From: CAVWNR01 sp963756525
GTDB lineage: Bacteria; Actinomycetota; Actinomycetes; Mycobacteriales; Jatrophihabitantaceae
Direction of reading: 5' to 3'
DNA: 64,000 bases
NCBI GenBank assembly: GCA_963756525.1
Contig: CAVWNR010000009.1
Span: 1,116,001 to 1,180,000, forward strand
Positions 7,487 through 15,601 of the stretch are shown piece by piece. Below the pieces are notes generated by a model. That model saw nothing but the letters and a program-made list of their open reading frames with translations, was not told where the DNA came from and did no database searches. The translations under genes and the position numbers were made by a program. Each line of letters starts with the position of its first letter. The stretch's first letter is position 1.

Positions 7487-8869
7487 TCAATGGTGGAACG
7501 CGCTGCGCGCGGTGGCCGATCCCGGTGCGGTGTCCAGCTCCTGGACGACGTCGCGCAACTCGGCCAGCAGCAGTGCGGCGAGATCCTGCGAGAATCCGTT
7601 GCGGCAGACGATGCGCAGCACGGCCAGATCGGTGCGGTTCTCCGGGAACGTGTAGGCGGGCACCTGCCAACCGCGCTCGCGAAGCCCGCGGGATACCGCG
7701 AAGACGTCCCAGCCGGCTGCGTCCGTGGTGGTGAACGCGAACACCGGCAGCTCGTCGCCGCGGGTGATCAGCCGGAACTGCTCGAAGTCGGCGATCTCGC
7801 CGGCGAGGTGCATGGCCACGTCGCGACTGGCCTGTTGCACCGCGCGGTAGCCGCTGTGGCCGAGCCGGAAGAAGTTGTAGTACTGAGCCACCACCTCAGC
7901 GCCGGGACGAGAGAAGTTCAGCGCGAACGTCGGCATCTGGCCGCCGAGGTAGTTGACGTTGAAGACCAGCTCTTCGGGGAGCGCGTCGTTGTCGCGCCAC
8001 AGCGCCCAGCCGACGCCGGGGTACACCAGCCCGTACTTGTGCCCGGAGGTGTTGATCGACGCGACACGTGGCAGCCGGAAGTCCCAGTCCAGGTCGGGGT
8101 CGAGGAACGGGGCGATCATGCCGCCGGAGGCGCCGTCGACGTGCACGGGCACGTCCGGGCCGTGGCCCTCGGCCAGGTCGTCGAGCGCGGCCGCGATGTC
8201 GGCGACCGGCTCGTAGCTGCCGTCGAACGTCGAGCCGAGGACGGCCACGACGCCGATCGTGTTCTCGTCGCAGTGCGTGACCGCGCTGCGCGCATCGAGG
8301 TGGAAGCGGTCGCCCTCCATCGGAACGAGGCGCGGCTCGACGTCCCAGTACCGGCAGAACTTCTCCCAGCAGACCTGCACGTTGGCGCCCATCACCAGGT
8401 TCGGCCTGCCGGCCGACGCGCCGCGGCGCTTGGCCCAGCGCCACTTCAGCGCCATGCCGGCGAGCATGCACGCCTCGCTGGATCCGGTGGTGGAGCAGCC
8501 GACCGCCCGCTGCGGGTCCGGCGCGTGCCAGAGGTCGGCGAGGATGGCCACGCAGCGACGCTCGACTTCCGCCGTCTGCGGGTACTCGTCCTTGTCGATC
8601 ATGTTCTTGTCGACGCACTCGGCCATCAGGGCGCGCGCCTGCGGCTCCATCCAGGTGGTGACGAACGTGGCCAGGTTCAGCCGCGCGCTGCCGTCGAGCA
8701 GCAGCTCGTCGTGGATGAGCTGGTAGGCGACCTCCGGCGGCACCGGTCCGTCGGCGAGCGCGTGATGCGGCGGCGAGACCTGCTCCTCGAACGCCGGATT
8801 GGCCTGTCCGAGGAAGGGATTCGCATCGGATCGGCGAGGGTGCGCGGCTGCGCCGCGGTGGATGGCCAT
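7487..8869 (-). CDS. gadB: Glutamate decarboxylase
   Basis: A 460-residue group II PLP-dependent decarboxylase, full length for GadB. Visible hallmarks are the substrate/PLP region GCSTTGSSEACMLAGMALKW, the HVDGASGG motif with the PLP-stacking Asp, and INTSGHKYGLVYPGVGW, where the Lys of HKYG binds PLP. It converts glutamate to GABA with release of CO2, consuming a proton. No gadC-type antiporter is adjacent. The gene is convergent with the MetE-like gene (7 bp apart). A long palindrome lies in the divergent region upstream of its start. Confidence 0.95.
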   Translation of the reverse strand: MAIHRGAAAHPRRSDANPFLGQANPAFEEQVSPPHHALADGPVPPEVAYQLIHDELLLDGSARLNLATFVTTWMEPQARALMAECVDKNMIDKDEYPQTAEVERRCVAILADLWHAPDPQRAVGCSTTGSSEACMLAGMALKWRWAKRRGASAGRPNLVMGANVQVCWEKFCRYWDVEPRLVPMEGDRFHLDARSAVTHCDENTIGVVAVLGSTFDGSYEPVADIAAALDDLAEGHGPDVPVHVDGASGGMIAPFLDPDLDWDFRLPRVASINTSGHKYGLVYPGVGWALWRDNDALPEELVFNVNYLGGQMPTFALNFSRPGAEVVAQYYNFFRLGHSGYRAVQQASRDVAMHLAGEIADFEQFRLITRGDELPVFAFTTTDAAGWDVFAVSRGLRERGWQVPAYTFPENRTDLAVLRIVCRNGFSQDLAALLLAELRDVVQELDTAPGSATARSAFHH

Positions 8870-8903
8870 CCGCCTACTATCGCGCCTGCCACACCCCGGC
8901 GTT

Positions 8904-8966
8904 CGACTTTGCCCCGCTGTGACACGCTGGCGGACCCCTGCAGCGTGTCAGCGCGGGGCAAAGTCG
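8904..8966. repeat. Intergenic palindrome, 26-bp arms, between divergent genes
   Basis: Left arm 8904-8929 begins CGACTTTGCCCCGC, right arm 8941-8966 ends GCGGGGCAAAGTCG. The arms pair over 26 bp with a two-base mismatch near the middle; the loop is 11 nt. It lies between gadB (minus) and the thioredoxin-fold gene (plus), so it is not downstream of either gene and is unlikely to be a simple terminator. Confidence 0.85.
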
Positions 8967-9002
8967 CAGGTCAACAGCTCTGCCGGCGGTAGGTTCGCCG
9001 GC

Positions 9003-9659
9003 ATGACGACGGTGACGGTCTGGTCGGACATCCACTGCCCGTGGGCCACCGTGGCGGTGCATCGGCTGCGGGCGGCACGCGACCACGATCGACCCCAGGT
9101 GGTCTTCGACCAGCGGCCCTGGCCGCTGGAGCTGGTCAACCGGCACGGCACGCCGCGCCAGATCGTCGTGCAGGAGACGGCGGTGCTCAGCAACCACGAG
9201 CCGAAGATCTTCTCCGCGTACCGCAACGACTCGTGGCCGTCGACGTTCCTGCCCGCGTTCGAGCTGGTGGCCGCCACCCGGCGGGTGCACGGCATGCGCG
9301 CCGCGGAGGACGTCGACTACGCGCTGCGGCTGGCCTTCTTCCGCAAGTCGGTGGACGTCAGTATCCGGGCCGGGCTCGAGCAGGCACTCGACATCGCCGG
9401 CAAGCTGCACGCCGGGTTGGACGCGGATGCGGTGCTCGCCCAGTGGGACGGCGGCCGGGTTCGCGCGGACGTGCTCGCGGACTACGAGCGCAGCAAGGAC
9501 CTGGCGATCCAGGGCAGCCCACAGGTCTTCTGGCCCGACGCGACCACTACGCACAACCCCGGAATGACCGATCACCACTGGGTACGGGGCATTCCCCGCG
9601 TCGGCGCGGCCGATCCGGACGAGCCGGCGCGCCTGCTGCGCGAAAAGACGCCCGGCTGA
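9003..9659 (+). CDS. DsbA-family thioredoxin-fold protein with a single active-site cysteine
   Basis: A 218-residue protein. VTVWSDIHCPWATVAVHRLR at the N-terminus is a thioredoxin-fold active site in which the second cysteine of CxxC is replaced (CPWA). The C-terminal part IQGSPQVFWPDATTTHNPG holds the cis-proline loop (SPQVF). The pattern fits the DsbA/2-hydroxychromene-2-carboxylate isomerase/FrnE branch. A monothiol site argues against a dithiol oxidase. No signal peptide, so it is cytoplasmic. ATG at 9003 was chosen because the upstream extension runs through the palindrome. Confidence 0.78.
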   Translation: MTTVTVWSDIHCPWATVAVHRLRAARDHDRPQVVFDQRPWPLELVNRHGTPRQIVVQETAVLSNHEPKIFSAYRNDSWPSTFLPAFELVAATRRVHGMRAAEDVDYALRLAFFRKSVDVSIRAGLEQALDIAGKLHAGLDADAVLAQWDGGRVRADVLADYERSKDLAIQGSPQVFWPDATTTHNPGMTDHHWVRGIPRVGAADPDEPARLLREKTPG

Positions 9660-9666
9660 CCCCGGG

Positions 9667-10644
9667 TCAGGACGCCGATCCGGCTGGGTTGGCCTTGGCG
9701 CTCCCGAACTCGGCCGGCCGCCCGCCGGTCTGCACCGGGATGCCGTCGACCGCGGCGCCGTACTCCGGCGTGTACTTCTGGTTGTGCCGGAACGTGTCGA
9801 CGAAGCGCTGCATTCGCGGGTCGGTGGGTGAGCTGATCCGCAGCTGACGGCCCCACGCGCTGAGCACGATCGGGCTGGGCAGCGTGTTCGTGGGCCACGG
9901 GCTGAGGTCCATGTAGCGGTTGGCCTGGCCGGTGCTGCCCCCCTCTGCCTGCGCCGATTCGGAGATCATGCTCTGCTTGCCCACGAATGCGGTGAGGGTG
10001 GCGACCTCCGACGACGGCAGGTTGGGGTCGTAGGTAATCCACACCGCGCCGTGCTCGAGGTTGTGGACGGCCCGCTCGTTGGGGATCGGCCGGGTGTAGA
10101 CGCCGGCGTTCATCCAGGTCGCGTTGTGCGGGCCGCCGATGGGTGGCGTGACGGCGTAGACCACCGGCCCGTCGACGTGCTGGTGCTCGACCGCGCCGGG
10201 GTGCGACGAGCCGTCACCCGGCCAGCCCTGGGTGTCCCAGGCCAGCACCCCGGGGATGCCCGAAGTGTCGGCCACCTGTTTCGGCGTCTGCTGTTTGGTC
10301 GTGGTGCCGGTCGGCGTCGAGGGGATGATCTGGGCTCCGGCAGACGACGAGCTGCTGTGGTGGCCGCGAAGCACGACGTAGCCGACGATCGCGATTGCGA
10401 AGACCACGATCACAACGGCGGTGACGATCAGCGCCCACGGGGTCTGCCGCTGGTTGACGATGGAGCGGCCGGGCTTGCGCGGCTTGGTCGAAGCCTTCCC
10501 GCCGGGACGCTGAGCCGCGGGCCGCGCGGCTGCGGGCCGGGCGGATGCGGGCCGCTCGGCCGCGGGACGGCCGGTCGCAGGCCGGGCCCCCGCGGGTCGC
10601 TTCGCCGGTGCTGGCTTCCCGTGCGGGGTCTTGCGCTGAGCCAT
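9667..10644 (-). CDS. DUF3105 membrane-anchored protein
   Basis: A 325-residue protein. Residues 1-60 are a low-complexity basic tail with repeated RPA units, residues 71-92 form one transmembrane helix (ALIVTAVVIVVFAIAIVGYV), and the outside part contains the DUF3105 signature HNLEHGAVWITYD together with GVYTRPIPNERAVHN. The start at 10644 is preceded by AAGGTGGAG. The frame continues upstream antisense to the PNGase gene, but that part has no family match and no better start. The gene is divergent from the PNGase A-type gene. Function of DUF3105 is unknown. Confidence 0.85.
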   Translation of the reverse strand: MAQRKTPHGKPAPAKRPAGARPATGRPAAERPASARPAAARPAAQRPGGKASTKPRKPGRSIVNQRQTPWALIVTAVVIVVFAIAIVGYVVLRGHHSSSSSAGAQIIPSTPTGTTTKQQTPKQVADTSGIPGVLAWDTQGWPGDGSSHPGAVEHQHVDGPVVYAVTPPIGGPHNATWMNAGVYTRPIPNERAVHNLEHGAVWITYDPNLPSSEVATLTAFVGKQSMISESAQAEGGSTGQANRYMDLSPWPTNTLPSPIVLSAWGRQLRISSPTDPRMQRFVDTFRHNQKYTPEYGAAVDGIPVQTGGRPAEFGSAKANPAGSAS

Positions 10645-10797
10645 GCTCCACCTTTCACCGACGCTGCTGGGCGATATGGGGCAGACGGCGCAGTGTAGGC
10701 CGCGCCAATGTGCGTCCGGTGGGAGCGCTTGCCACCAGGGTCCCGACGGCGGTAGGCATATCCGCAACCCGTCGATCCGTGGATCCATGGAGCAGCC

Positions 10798-12483
10798 ATG
10801 CGACTGTGCGCCGGTTCCCGTTCGATCATCCTCTCCCTGGCGGCCGCCGCGGTCCTCGTCGCCGGCATGGCCGCCGGCGCGGCGCCCGCCTCGGCGTTCG
10901 TCGAGAACACCACTGACAACCCGGTGACCGCCGCGCCGCCCGTCTCGAGGCCGCCGACGCCGCACTGCACGGTGATCCTGGCCGACCAGTTCCCGTCCAA
11001 CGCGCCGGACGGCACGCCGCAGGACTTCAGCGGCACGCTCAGCCCGCCACCCGGCTGTCCCGGCCCCTGGGCCAAGGTCGTGCTCGGCAAGACGATCAGC
11101 GTCAGCGGCCGGCAGTTCGACCGGGTCGACGACCTGATCATCGGCAACGCCGAGGTGTACCGCGGCACCACCGAAGAACCCAGCGGCCCGGTGCCGACCA
11201 CCTACCACATCGACAAGGACATCACCGATTTCACCGCCCTGCTGCGCACACCGCAGCCGTTCCACGGCGGCATCGGCAACTACGTCACCTCCGTCTACAC
11301 CGGCAACTACCTGCAGACGGTGACGATCACCTACTACCAGGCCGACCGCCGCCACCCGGCCCCGCAGGTGCCGGACGCGGTCATCGGTTGGCCATACGCA
11401 ACCGCGAACCCGGCCGGCCCCACCGTCCACTTCCCGCTCACCGACCTGCCGCGCAACATCACCCGCGCCTACCTGCAGGTCACCCAGGAGGGGCACGGCT
11501 GTGACGAGCAGTGGTTCACCGACGTGCCCGACGACGTATCGGCGAAGTACCCGAGTGCGGGACTGTGCGGCCACGGCCCATACCGGGAGGCGACCGCCGC
11601 CATCGACGGCCATCCGGTGGGCAGCGCGGTCACCTTCCCGCACATCTACTCGGGCGGCATCGTGCCGACCCTGTGGCGGCCGATCCCGGCCATCGACACA
11701 TTCGACCTGCATGCGGAGACCATCGACGTGACCCCGTTCGCCGGCCTGCTCGTCGACGGCGCGAGCCACGACCTGTCGTTCACCGTGGCCAACGTCGGCG
11801 ACGACTGGGACGTCATCGCGACGCTGTTCCTCTACACCGACCACCACGCCGCGCAGACGTCCGGCGCACTGCTCACCGACGACGTCGCGCCGGTGGCCGC
11901 GCAGCAGACCGCCGAGTCGCCGCTCTCCGGCGGCGGAACCAACGTGCTGGTCACCGCGCAGCGCGACGACGTCACCGCCGGGTACGTCGACACCTCGGCC
12001 GGACGCATCTACACCCAGGTCAACGCGACGATGAGCTACCGCAACAGCGACGACGTCACGGCCGGCGGACTCGCCCAGCAGGTCGTGCAGTCCGACAACG
12101 GCGCGCGGACGTCTGTGTCGACCCGGCACGGCACGACGCTCGACGCCCGCCGGCACTCCTACAGCTACCCGATCACCGTCGACTACTCCGCCGCCAACTA
12201 CGTCAACGACCAGAACTTCTCGCTCTCCGGCACCGTCGACATGACGATGAACCTGCGCGACGAGACCCGCACCGGCCAGCGCTGGCACCCCGTCCGGCAG
12301 TCCAGCGAGGCGGTCGACTCGTACGGCATCCTCGCGCGAACCAACGGCGCCACCACCGAGTCCGACGGGCACTCCACCTCGCACTACTTCGGCACTGACG
12401 ACCTGGGCCGCTGGTACGTGCACCTGCTCGCGAGCAACCACGGGCGGGTGACGCTGAACCTCGCCTTCTACCCTCGGCGGTGA
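10798..12483 (+). CDS. Secreted peptide-N-glycosidase A-type amidase
   Basis: A 561-residue protein with a signal peptide (MRLCAGSRSIILSLAAAAVL, cleavage probably after ASA near residue 35). The body matches the PNGase A family of plants and fungi: FDRVDDLIIGNAEVYRGTTE, the DITDFTALL segment, and a C-terminal domain ending DLGRWYVHLLASNHGRVTLN. Such enzymes release N-linked glycans from asparagine on glycopeptides, including core-fucosylated plant glycans. In this bacterium it would act outside the cell on plant- or fungus-derived glycoproteins. A 22-bp gap to the following esterase gene suggests co-transcription. Confidence 0.8.
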   Translation: MRLCAGSRSIILSLAAAAVLVAGMAAGAAPASAFVENTTDNPVTAAPPVSRPPTPHCTVILADQFPSNAPDGTPQDFSGTLSPPPGCPGPWAKVVLGKTISVSGRQFDRVDDLIIGNAEVYRGTTEEPSGPVPTTYHIDKDITDFTALLRTPQPFHGGIGNYVTSVYTGNYLQTVTITYYQADRRHPAPQVPDAVIGWPYATANPAGPTVHFPLTDLPRNITRAYLQVTQEGHGCDEQWFTDVPDDVSAKYPSAGLCGHGPYREATAAIDGHPVGSAVTFPHIYSGGIVPTLWRPIPAIDTFDLHAETIDVTPFAGLLVDGASHDLSFTVANVGDDWDVIATLFLYTDHHAAQTSGALLTDDVAPVAAQQTAESPLSGGGTNVLVTAQRDDVTAGYVDTSAGRIYTQVNATMSYRNSDDVTAGGLAQQVVQSDNGARTSVSTRHGTTLDARRHSYSYPITVDYSAANYVNDQNFSLSGTVDMTMNLRDETRTGQRWHPVRQSSEAVDSYGILARTNGATTESDGHSTSHYFGTDDLGRWYVHLLASNHGRVTLNLAFYPRR

Positions 12484-12504
12484 TCTACCGGCAGACTGGC
12501 CGGC

Positions 12505-13530
12505 ATGCTGCCCTGGGACGCTGAACTCGCCGGCCGGCTCGACAAGTGCACCATCGACTCGCAGGTGCTGCGCGGCAATCCGCTCGGCGACCCGCACGAG
12601 CGGCCGCTGTGGGTGTATGTGCCGCCGGGCTACGAGGATGCGGCGGAGAGCTATCCGGCCGTCTTCGTCATCCAGGGCTACACCGGCCATGTCACGATGT
12701 GGGCCAACCGCAGCCCCTACCGCCAGCCGTTCGTCGAGACCGCCGACGCGGTGTTCGCCTCGGGCGACGTGCCCGGCTGCATCGTCGTCTACGTCGACGC
12801 CTGGACGGCCTACGGCGGATCGCAGTTCGTCGACTCGCCTGGCACCGGGAACTACCACTCCTACCTCTGCGACGAGGTGGTGCCGTGGGTGGACGCGAAC
12901 TACCGGACCCTGGCCCGGCCGGAATCACGCGCGATCTCCGGCAAGTCGTCCGGCGGGTTCGGTGCGATGATCACGCCGATGCTCCGGCCCGACCTGTTCG
13001 GTGCGCTCGCGACTCACGCCGGCGACTCGCTCTACGAGCTGAGCTACATACCCGAGTTCGGCAAGGCGGTGCGCCTGCTGCGCGACTACGACCACGACAT
13101 CAACCGCTGGTGGGGCGACTTCCGTTCCCGAACGTCGTTCACCAAGGAGGCCGACAATGTTCTGCTGATCACGCTGGGCTGCGCGGCCTGCTTCTCCGCC
13201 GACGAGGACGGCACACCGCAGCTGCCGTTCGATTCGCGCACCGGCGCGCTCCGCCCGGAGATCTGGCAACGCTGGCTCGACTGGGATCCGGTGCGCATGG
13301 TCGAGCGGCACGCCGACGCGCTGCGATCCCTGCGGGCGATCTGGATCGACGCCGGCAGGAAGGACGAGTGGTTCCTCGACCTCGGGGCGGAGGCGTTCCG
13401 CGCGGAGCTGGCCCGCATCGGCGTCGCCGACGAGCGGATCCATTTCGAGCTGTTCGACGCCGGCCACATGGGCATCGACTACCGCTACCCGCTCGCCCTC
13501 GCCTGGCTCGCCGAACGCCTCGCCCGCTGA
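12505..13530 (+). CDS. Alpha/beta-hydrolase, esterase D-like
   Basis: A 341-residue cytoplasmic protein without signal peptide. The N-terminal region RPLWVYVPPGYEDAAESYPA and VFVIQGYTG are typical of esterase/feruloyl-esterase-like folds; the nucleophile elbow is SGKSSGGFGAM (GxSxG, second Ser as nucleophile), and the C-terminal DAGHMGIDYRYP supplies the likely catalytic His. WIDAGRKDEWFLD could provide the acid. It lies between the PNGase gene and a DUF4188 gene, all on the plus strand with short gaps. Substrate unknown. Confidence 0.78.
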   Translation: MLPWDAELAGRLDKCTIDSQVLRGNPLGDPHERPLWVYVPPGYEDAAESYPAVFVIQGYTGHVTMWANRSPYRQPFVETADAVFASGDVPGCIVVYVDAWTAYGGSQFVDSPGTGNYHSYLCDEVVPWVDANYRTLARPESRAISGKSSGGFGAMITPMLRPDLFGALATHAGDSLYELSYIPEFGKAVRLLRDYDHDINRWWGDFRSRTSFTKEADNVLLITLGCAACFSADEDGTPQLPFDSRTGALRPEIWQRWLDWDPVRMVERHADALRSLRAIWIDAGRKDEWFLDLGAEAFRAELARIGVADERIHFELFDAGHMGIDYRYPLALAWLAERLAR

Positions 13531-13552
13531 TCGGCGGACGTAGAGTCGCAGC

Positions 13553-14074
13553 ATGCCCGGCCGCACCACACGAGAGACCGTCGACCTCGGCGATTACCCG
13601 GACCTGGTCGTCATCTACCTCGGCATGCGCGTCCACAAGCTGCGCGGCCTGCGCACCCTGGCCCGCTCCGGGCCGCGGATCCAGCGGTCGGTCGCCGCCC
13701 GGCCGGACGGGCTGTTGCGGCACGAGACGCTGATCTACTCACTGTTCCCGCCGCACGTCGGGATGCGCCAGTACTGGCGCGACTTCGACGCGCTGGAACG
13801 CTGGGCGCGCAGCGATCCGCACCGCAGCTGGTGGTCGGAGCTGCTCGCCGACCCCGGCGGCACCGGCTTCTGGCACGAGACCTACTCCGCCCGCGGCGGG
13901 ATGGAGGCGATCTACCTGGAGCTCGCCGAGCATCCGCTCGGCCTCGGCTCGTTCGCGCCGCGCGAGCCGGCCCGCAAGTCGATGTTCTCCGCGCGGCACC
14001 GCCTCGGCGCCGAAGGCACGGAGATCGAGCAGGCCGCCGTCGCCGAAGAGGACTTCTACGCCGCGCCGCACTAG
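13553..14074 (+). CDS. DUF4188 family protein (putative monooxygenase-like)
   Basis: A 173-residue protein with VVIYLGMRVHKLRGLRTLAR near the start, HETLIYSLFPPHVGMRQYWR and WWSELLADPGGTGFWHETYS, which together match the DUF4188 family of dimeric alpha/beta-barrel-like proteins. Some members are annotated as monooxygenases or aldoxime dehydratase-like, without firm evidence. The gene follows the esterase by 22 bp and ends 12 bp before the convergent glutamine synthetase-like gene. Confidence 0.75.
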   Translation: MPGRTTRETVDLGDYPDLVVIYLGMRVHKLRGLRTLARSGPRIQRSVAARPDGLLRHETLIYSLFPPHVGMRQYWRDFDALERWARSDPHRSWWSELLADPGGTGFWHETYSARGGMEAIYLELAEHPLGLGSFAPREPARKSMFSARHRLGAEGTEIEQAAVAEEDFYAAPH

Positions 14075-14086
14075 CGCAAAGCAAGC

Positions 14087-15460
14087 TCAGTACTTCCACC
14101 GCACGGCGTCGGCGATCTGCTCGTCGGACGCGTCGGCGAACTTCGCGTGCTCCGCGCGGCGGACGTCAGCGATCGTCGCGGCGAGCTCGGTGCCGAACGC
14201 CTCGGTGAGCGCGTCGTCGGCCTCGAACGCGTCGGCGACCTCGGCCAGGCTGCCGGGAAGCGGCGCGGCACCACGCGCCGCGAGCTCGTCGCCGGAGAGG
14301 GCAGCCGGGTCGACGTCGACCGGCTCAGGTAGCCGCTCGGACGCCTGGATGCCGGCCAGCCCGGCGGCGAGCAGCCCGGCGACGACGAGGTAGGGGTTCG
14401 CCGACTCGTCGAACGCCTTTACCTCGAGGTTCGCCGCCCGCTGTTCGTTGCCGGGCGAGCCGGCGATCAGGCGGAGCGCGGCCTCGCGATTCTCCAAACC
14501 CCAGGCCTGGAACGCGCCGGCCCAGTGCTGCGGGACGAGCCGCAGGTAGCTCGCCGCCGACGACGTGCCGACCGCGAGCAATGCAGGCAGCCGGCGCAGG
14601 ATCCCGGCGGTGAACGCCTCCGCGATCTCGCTCATGCCCAAGCGGCGAACCCCGCCGGCATAGAGGTTCTGCTCGCCCCGCCACACCGAGACGTGGACGT
14701 GGCCGCCGTTGCCCACGCCGCCGGCGAGGACCTTCGGTGAGAACGAGGCCCGCAACCCGTGCCGGCGGGTGATCGCGCGGATCGTCTCGCGCACCAGGAC
14801 GAACGTGTCGGCGGCGCCGACCGGATCCTCGGCCGCCACGGAGACCTCGTACTGCCCCGCCGCGTACTCCGGATGGATCTGCTCGACGTCGACGCCCTGC
14901 GCGGCGAGTGCCTGCAGCAGGTCGCGCAGGTAGTCCGACGCCTCGACGACCCGGGTGTAGCCGTACGCCGGCCCGTGCGCGGCCGGGACGAACTCGTCCT
15001 GGTCGAGCCCGACCGCCCACTCGATCTCGAAAGCCATCCGCGCCTCGTACCCCGCTTCGGCGGCGCGGCCCACCATGCGGCGGGCCAGGCTGCGCTGATC
15101 CTGCGGGTGGACCGTGCCGTCCTGCGCATAGCGGTCGGCCGGTGCCCAGGCCCAGCCCGGTTGCGCGGCGAGGACGGTGAGCCTGGCCAGGTCCGGATGC
15201 AGCCGCAGGTCGCCGACCGGGCTGCCGGCGTACCGGCCGGCCGCGATCAGGTCGTCGGACAGGAACGCGTCGAACACCGGTGAGGCGCCGATTCCCCACG
15301 CCGCCGCGTTGGGCAGTCGGGCCAGTGGCACCGCCTTCACCCTGGTGATTCCGCTGTTGTCGACCCAGGTGGTCGCCACCGCCACAACGCCGTCCTTGAC
15401 TAGTGCCTCGGCCAGACGCTTTGCCTCGGTCTGTTCGAGCTGGCGACGTTGCGGCTGCAT
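14087..15460 (-). CDS. Glutamine synthetase-like enzyme (FluG C-domain / gamma-glutamyl ligase type)
   Basis: A 457-residue member of the glutamine synthetase superfamily. The beta-Grasp N-terminus is TWVDNSGITRVKAVPLARLP; the catalytic barrel has the metal-binding glutamates in MAFEIEWAVG and IHPEYAAGQYEVSVA, the His of GNGGHVHVSVW, and NPYLVVAGLLAAGLAG near the end. The tyrosine loop used for adenylylation in GlnA is absent, and the divergent amino acid permease plus FluG-like amidohydrolase suggest a substrate other than ammonia, for example a polyamine or other amine. Divergent from the permease across a 141-bp regulatory gap. Confidence 0.85.
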   Translation of the reverse strand: MQPQRRQLEQTEAKRLAEALVKDGVVAVATTWVDNSGITRVKAVPLARLPNAAAWGIGASPVFDAFLSDDLIAAGRYAGSPVGDLRLHPDLARLTVLAAQPGWAWAPADRYAQDGTVHPQDQRSLARRMVGRAAEAGYEARMAFEIEWAVGLDQDEFVPAAHGPAYGYTRVVEASDYLRDLLQALAAQGVDVEQIHPEYAAGQYEVSVAAEDPVGAADTFVLVRETIRAITRRHGLRASFSPKVLAGGVGNGGHVHVSVWRGEQNLYAGGVRRLGMSEIAEAFTAGILRRLPALLAVGTSSAASYLRLVPQHWAGAFQAWGLENREAALRLIAGSPGNEQRAANLEVKAFDESANPYLVVAGLLAAGLAGIQASERLPEPVDVDPAALSGDELAARGAAPLPGSLAEVADAFEADDALTEAFGTELAATIADVRRAEHAKFADASDEQIADAVRWKY

Positions 15461-15601
15461 GCGTCCTCCACGGTCGGAACCTGCCGAGCATGCTAGCTAT
15501 AGCTAGGGCGTCCGAGCGTCGCGTCGTATGACGCTTTCCATTTCGGTTGCGGCATTTCACACTGTGGGGCGTAGATCGTCTCGAGCGGATGGAGGGTGCT
15601 C
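15461..15601. promoter_or_regulatory. Divergent control region with a 14-bp palindrome
   Basis: The 141 bp between the divergent glutamine synthetase-like and permease genes must hold both promoters. At 15493-15506 there is a perfect palindrome CTAGCTATAGCTAG, a candidate operator. GGAGGG at 15591-15596 is the ribosome binding site for the permease and sets its start at GTG 15602 rather than 15596, which overlaps it. Confidence 0.5.

Noticed and set aside
10645..12858. Very long open minus-strand frame continuing upstream of the DUF3105 gene
   Set aside because: It is antisense to the well-supported PNGase A-type gene, has low-complexity content and no family motif; high-GC codon bias explains the missing stops.
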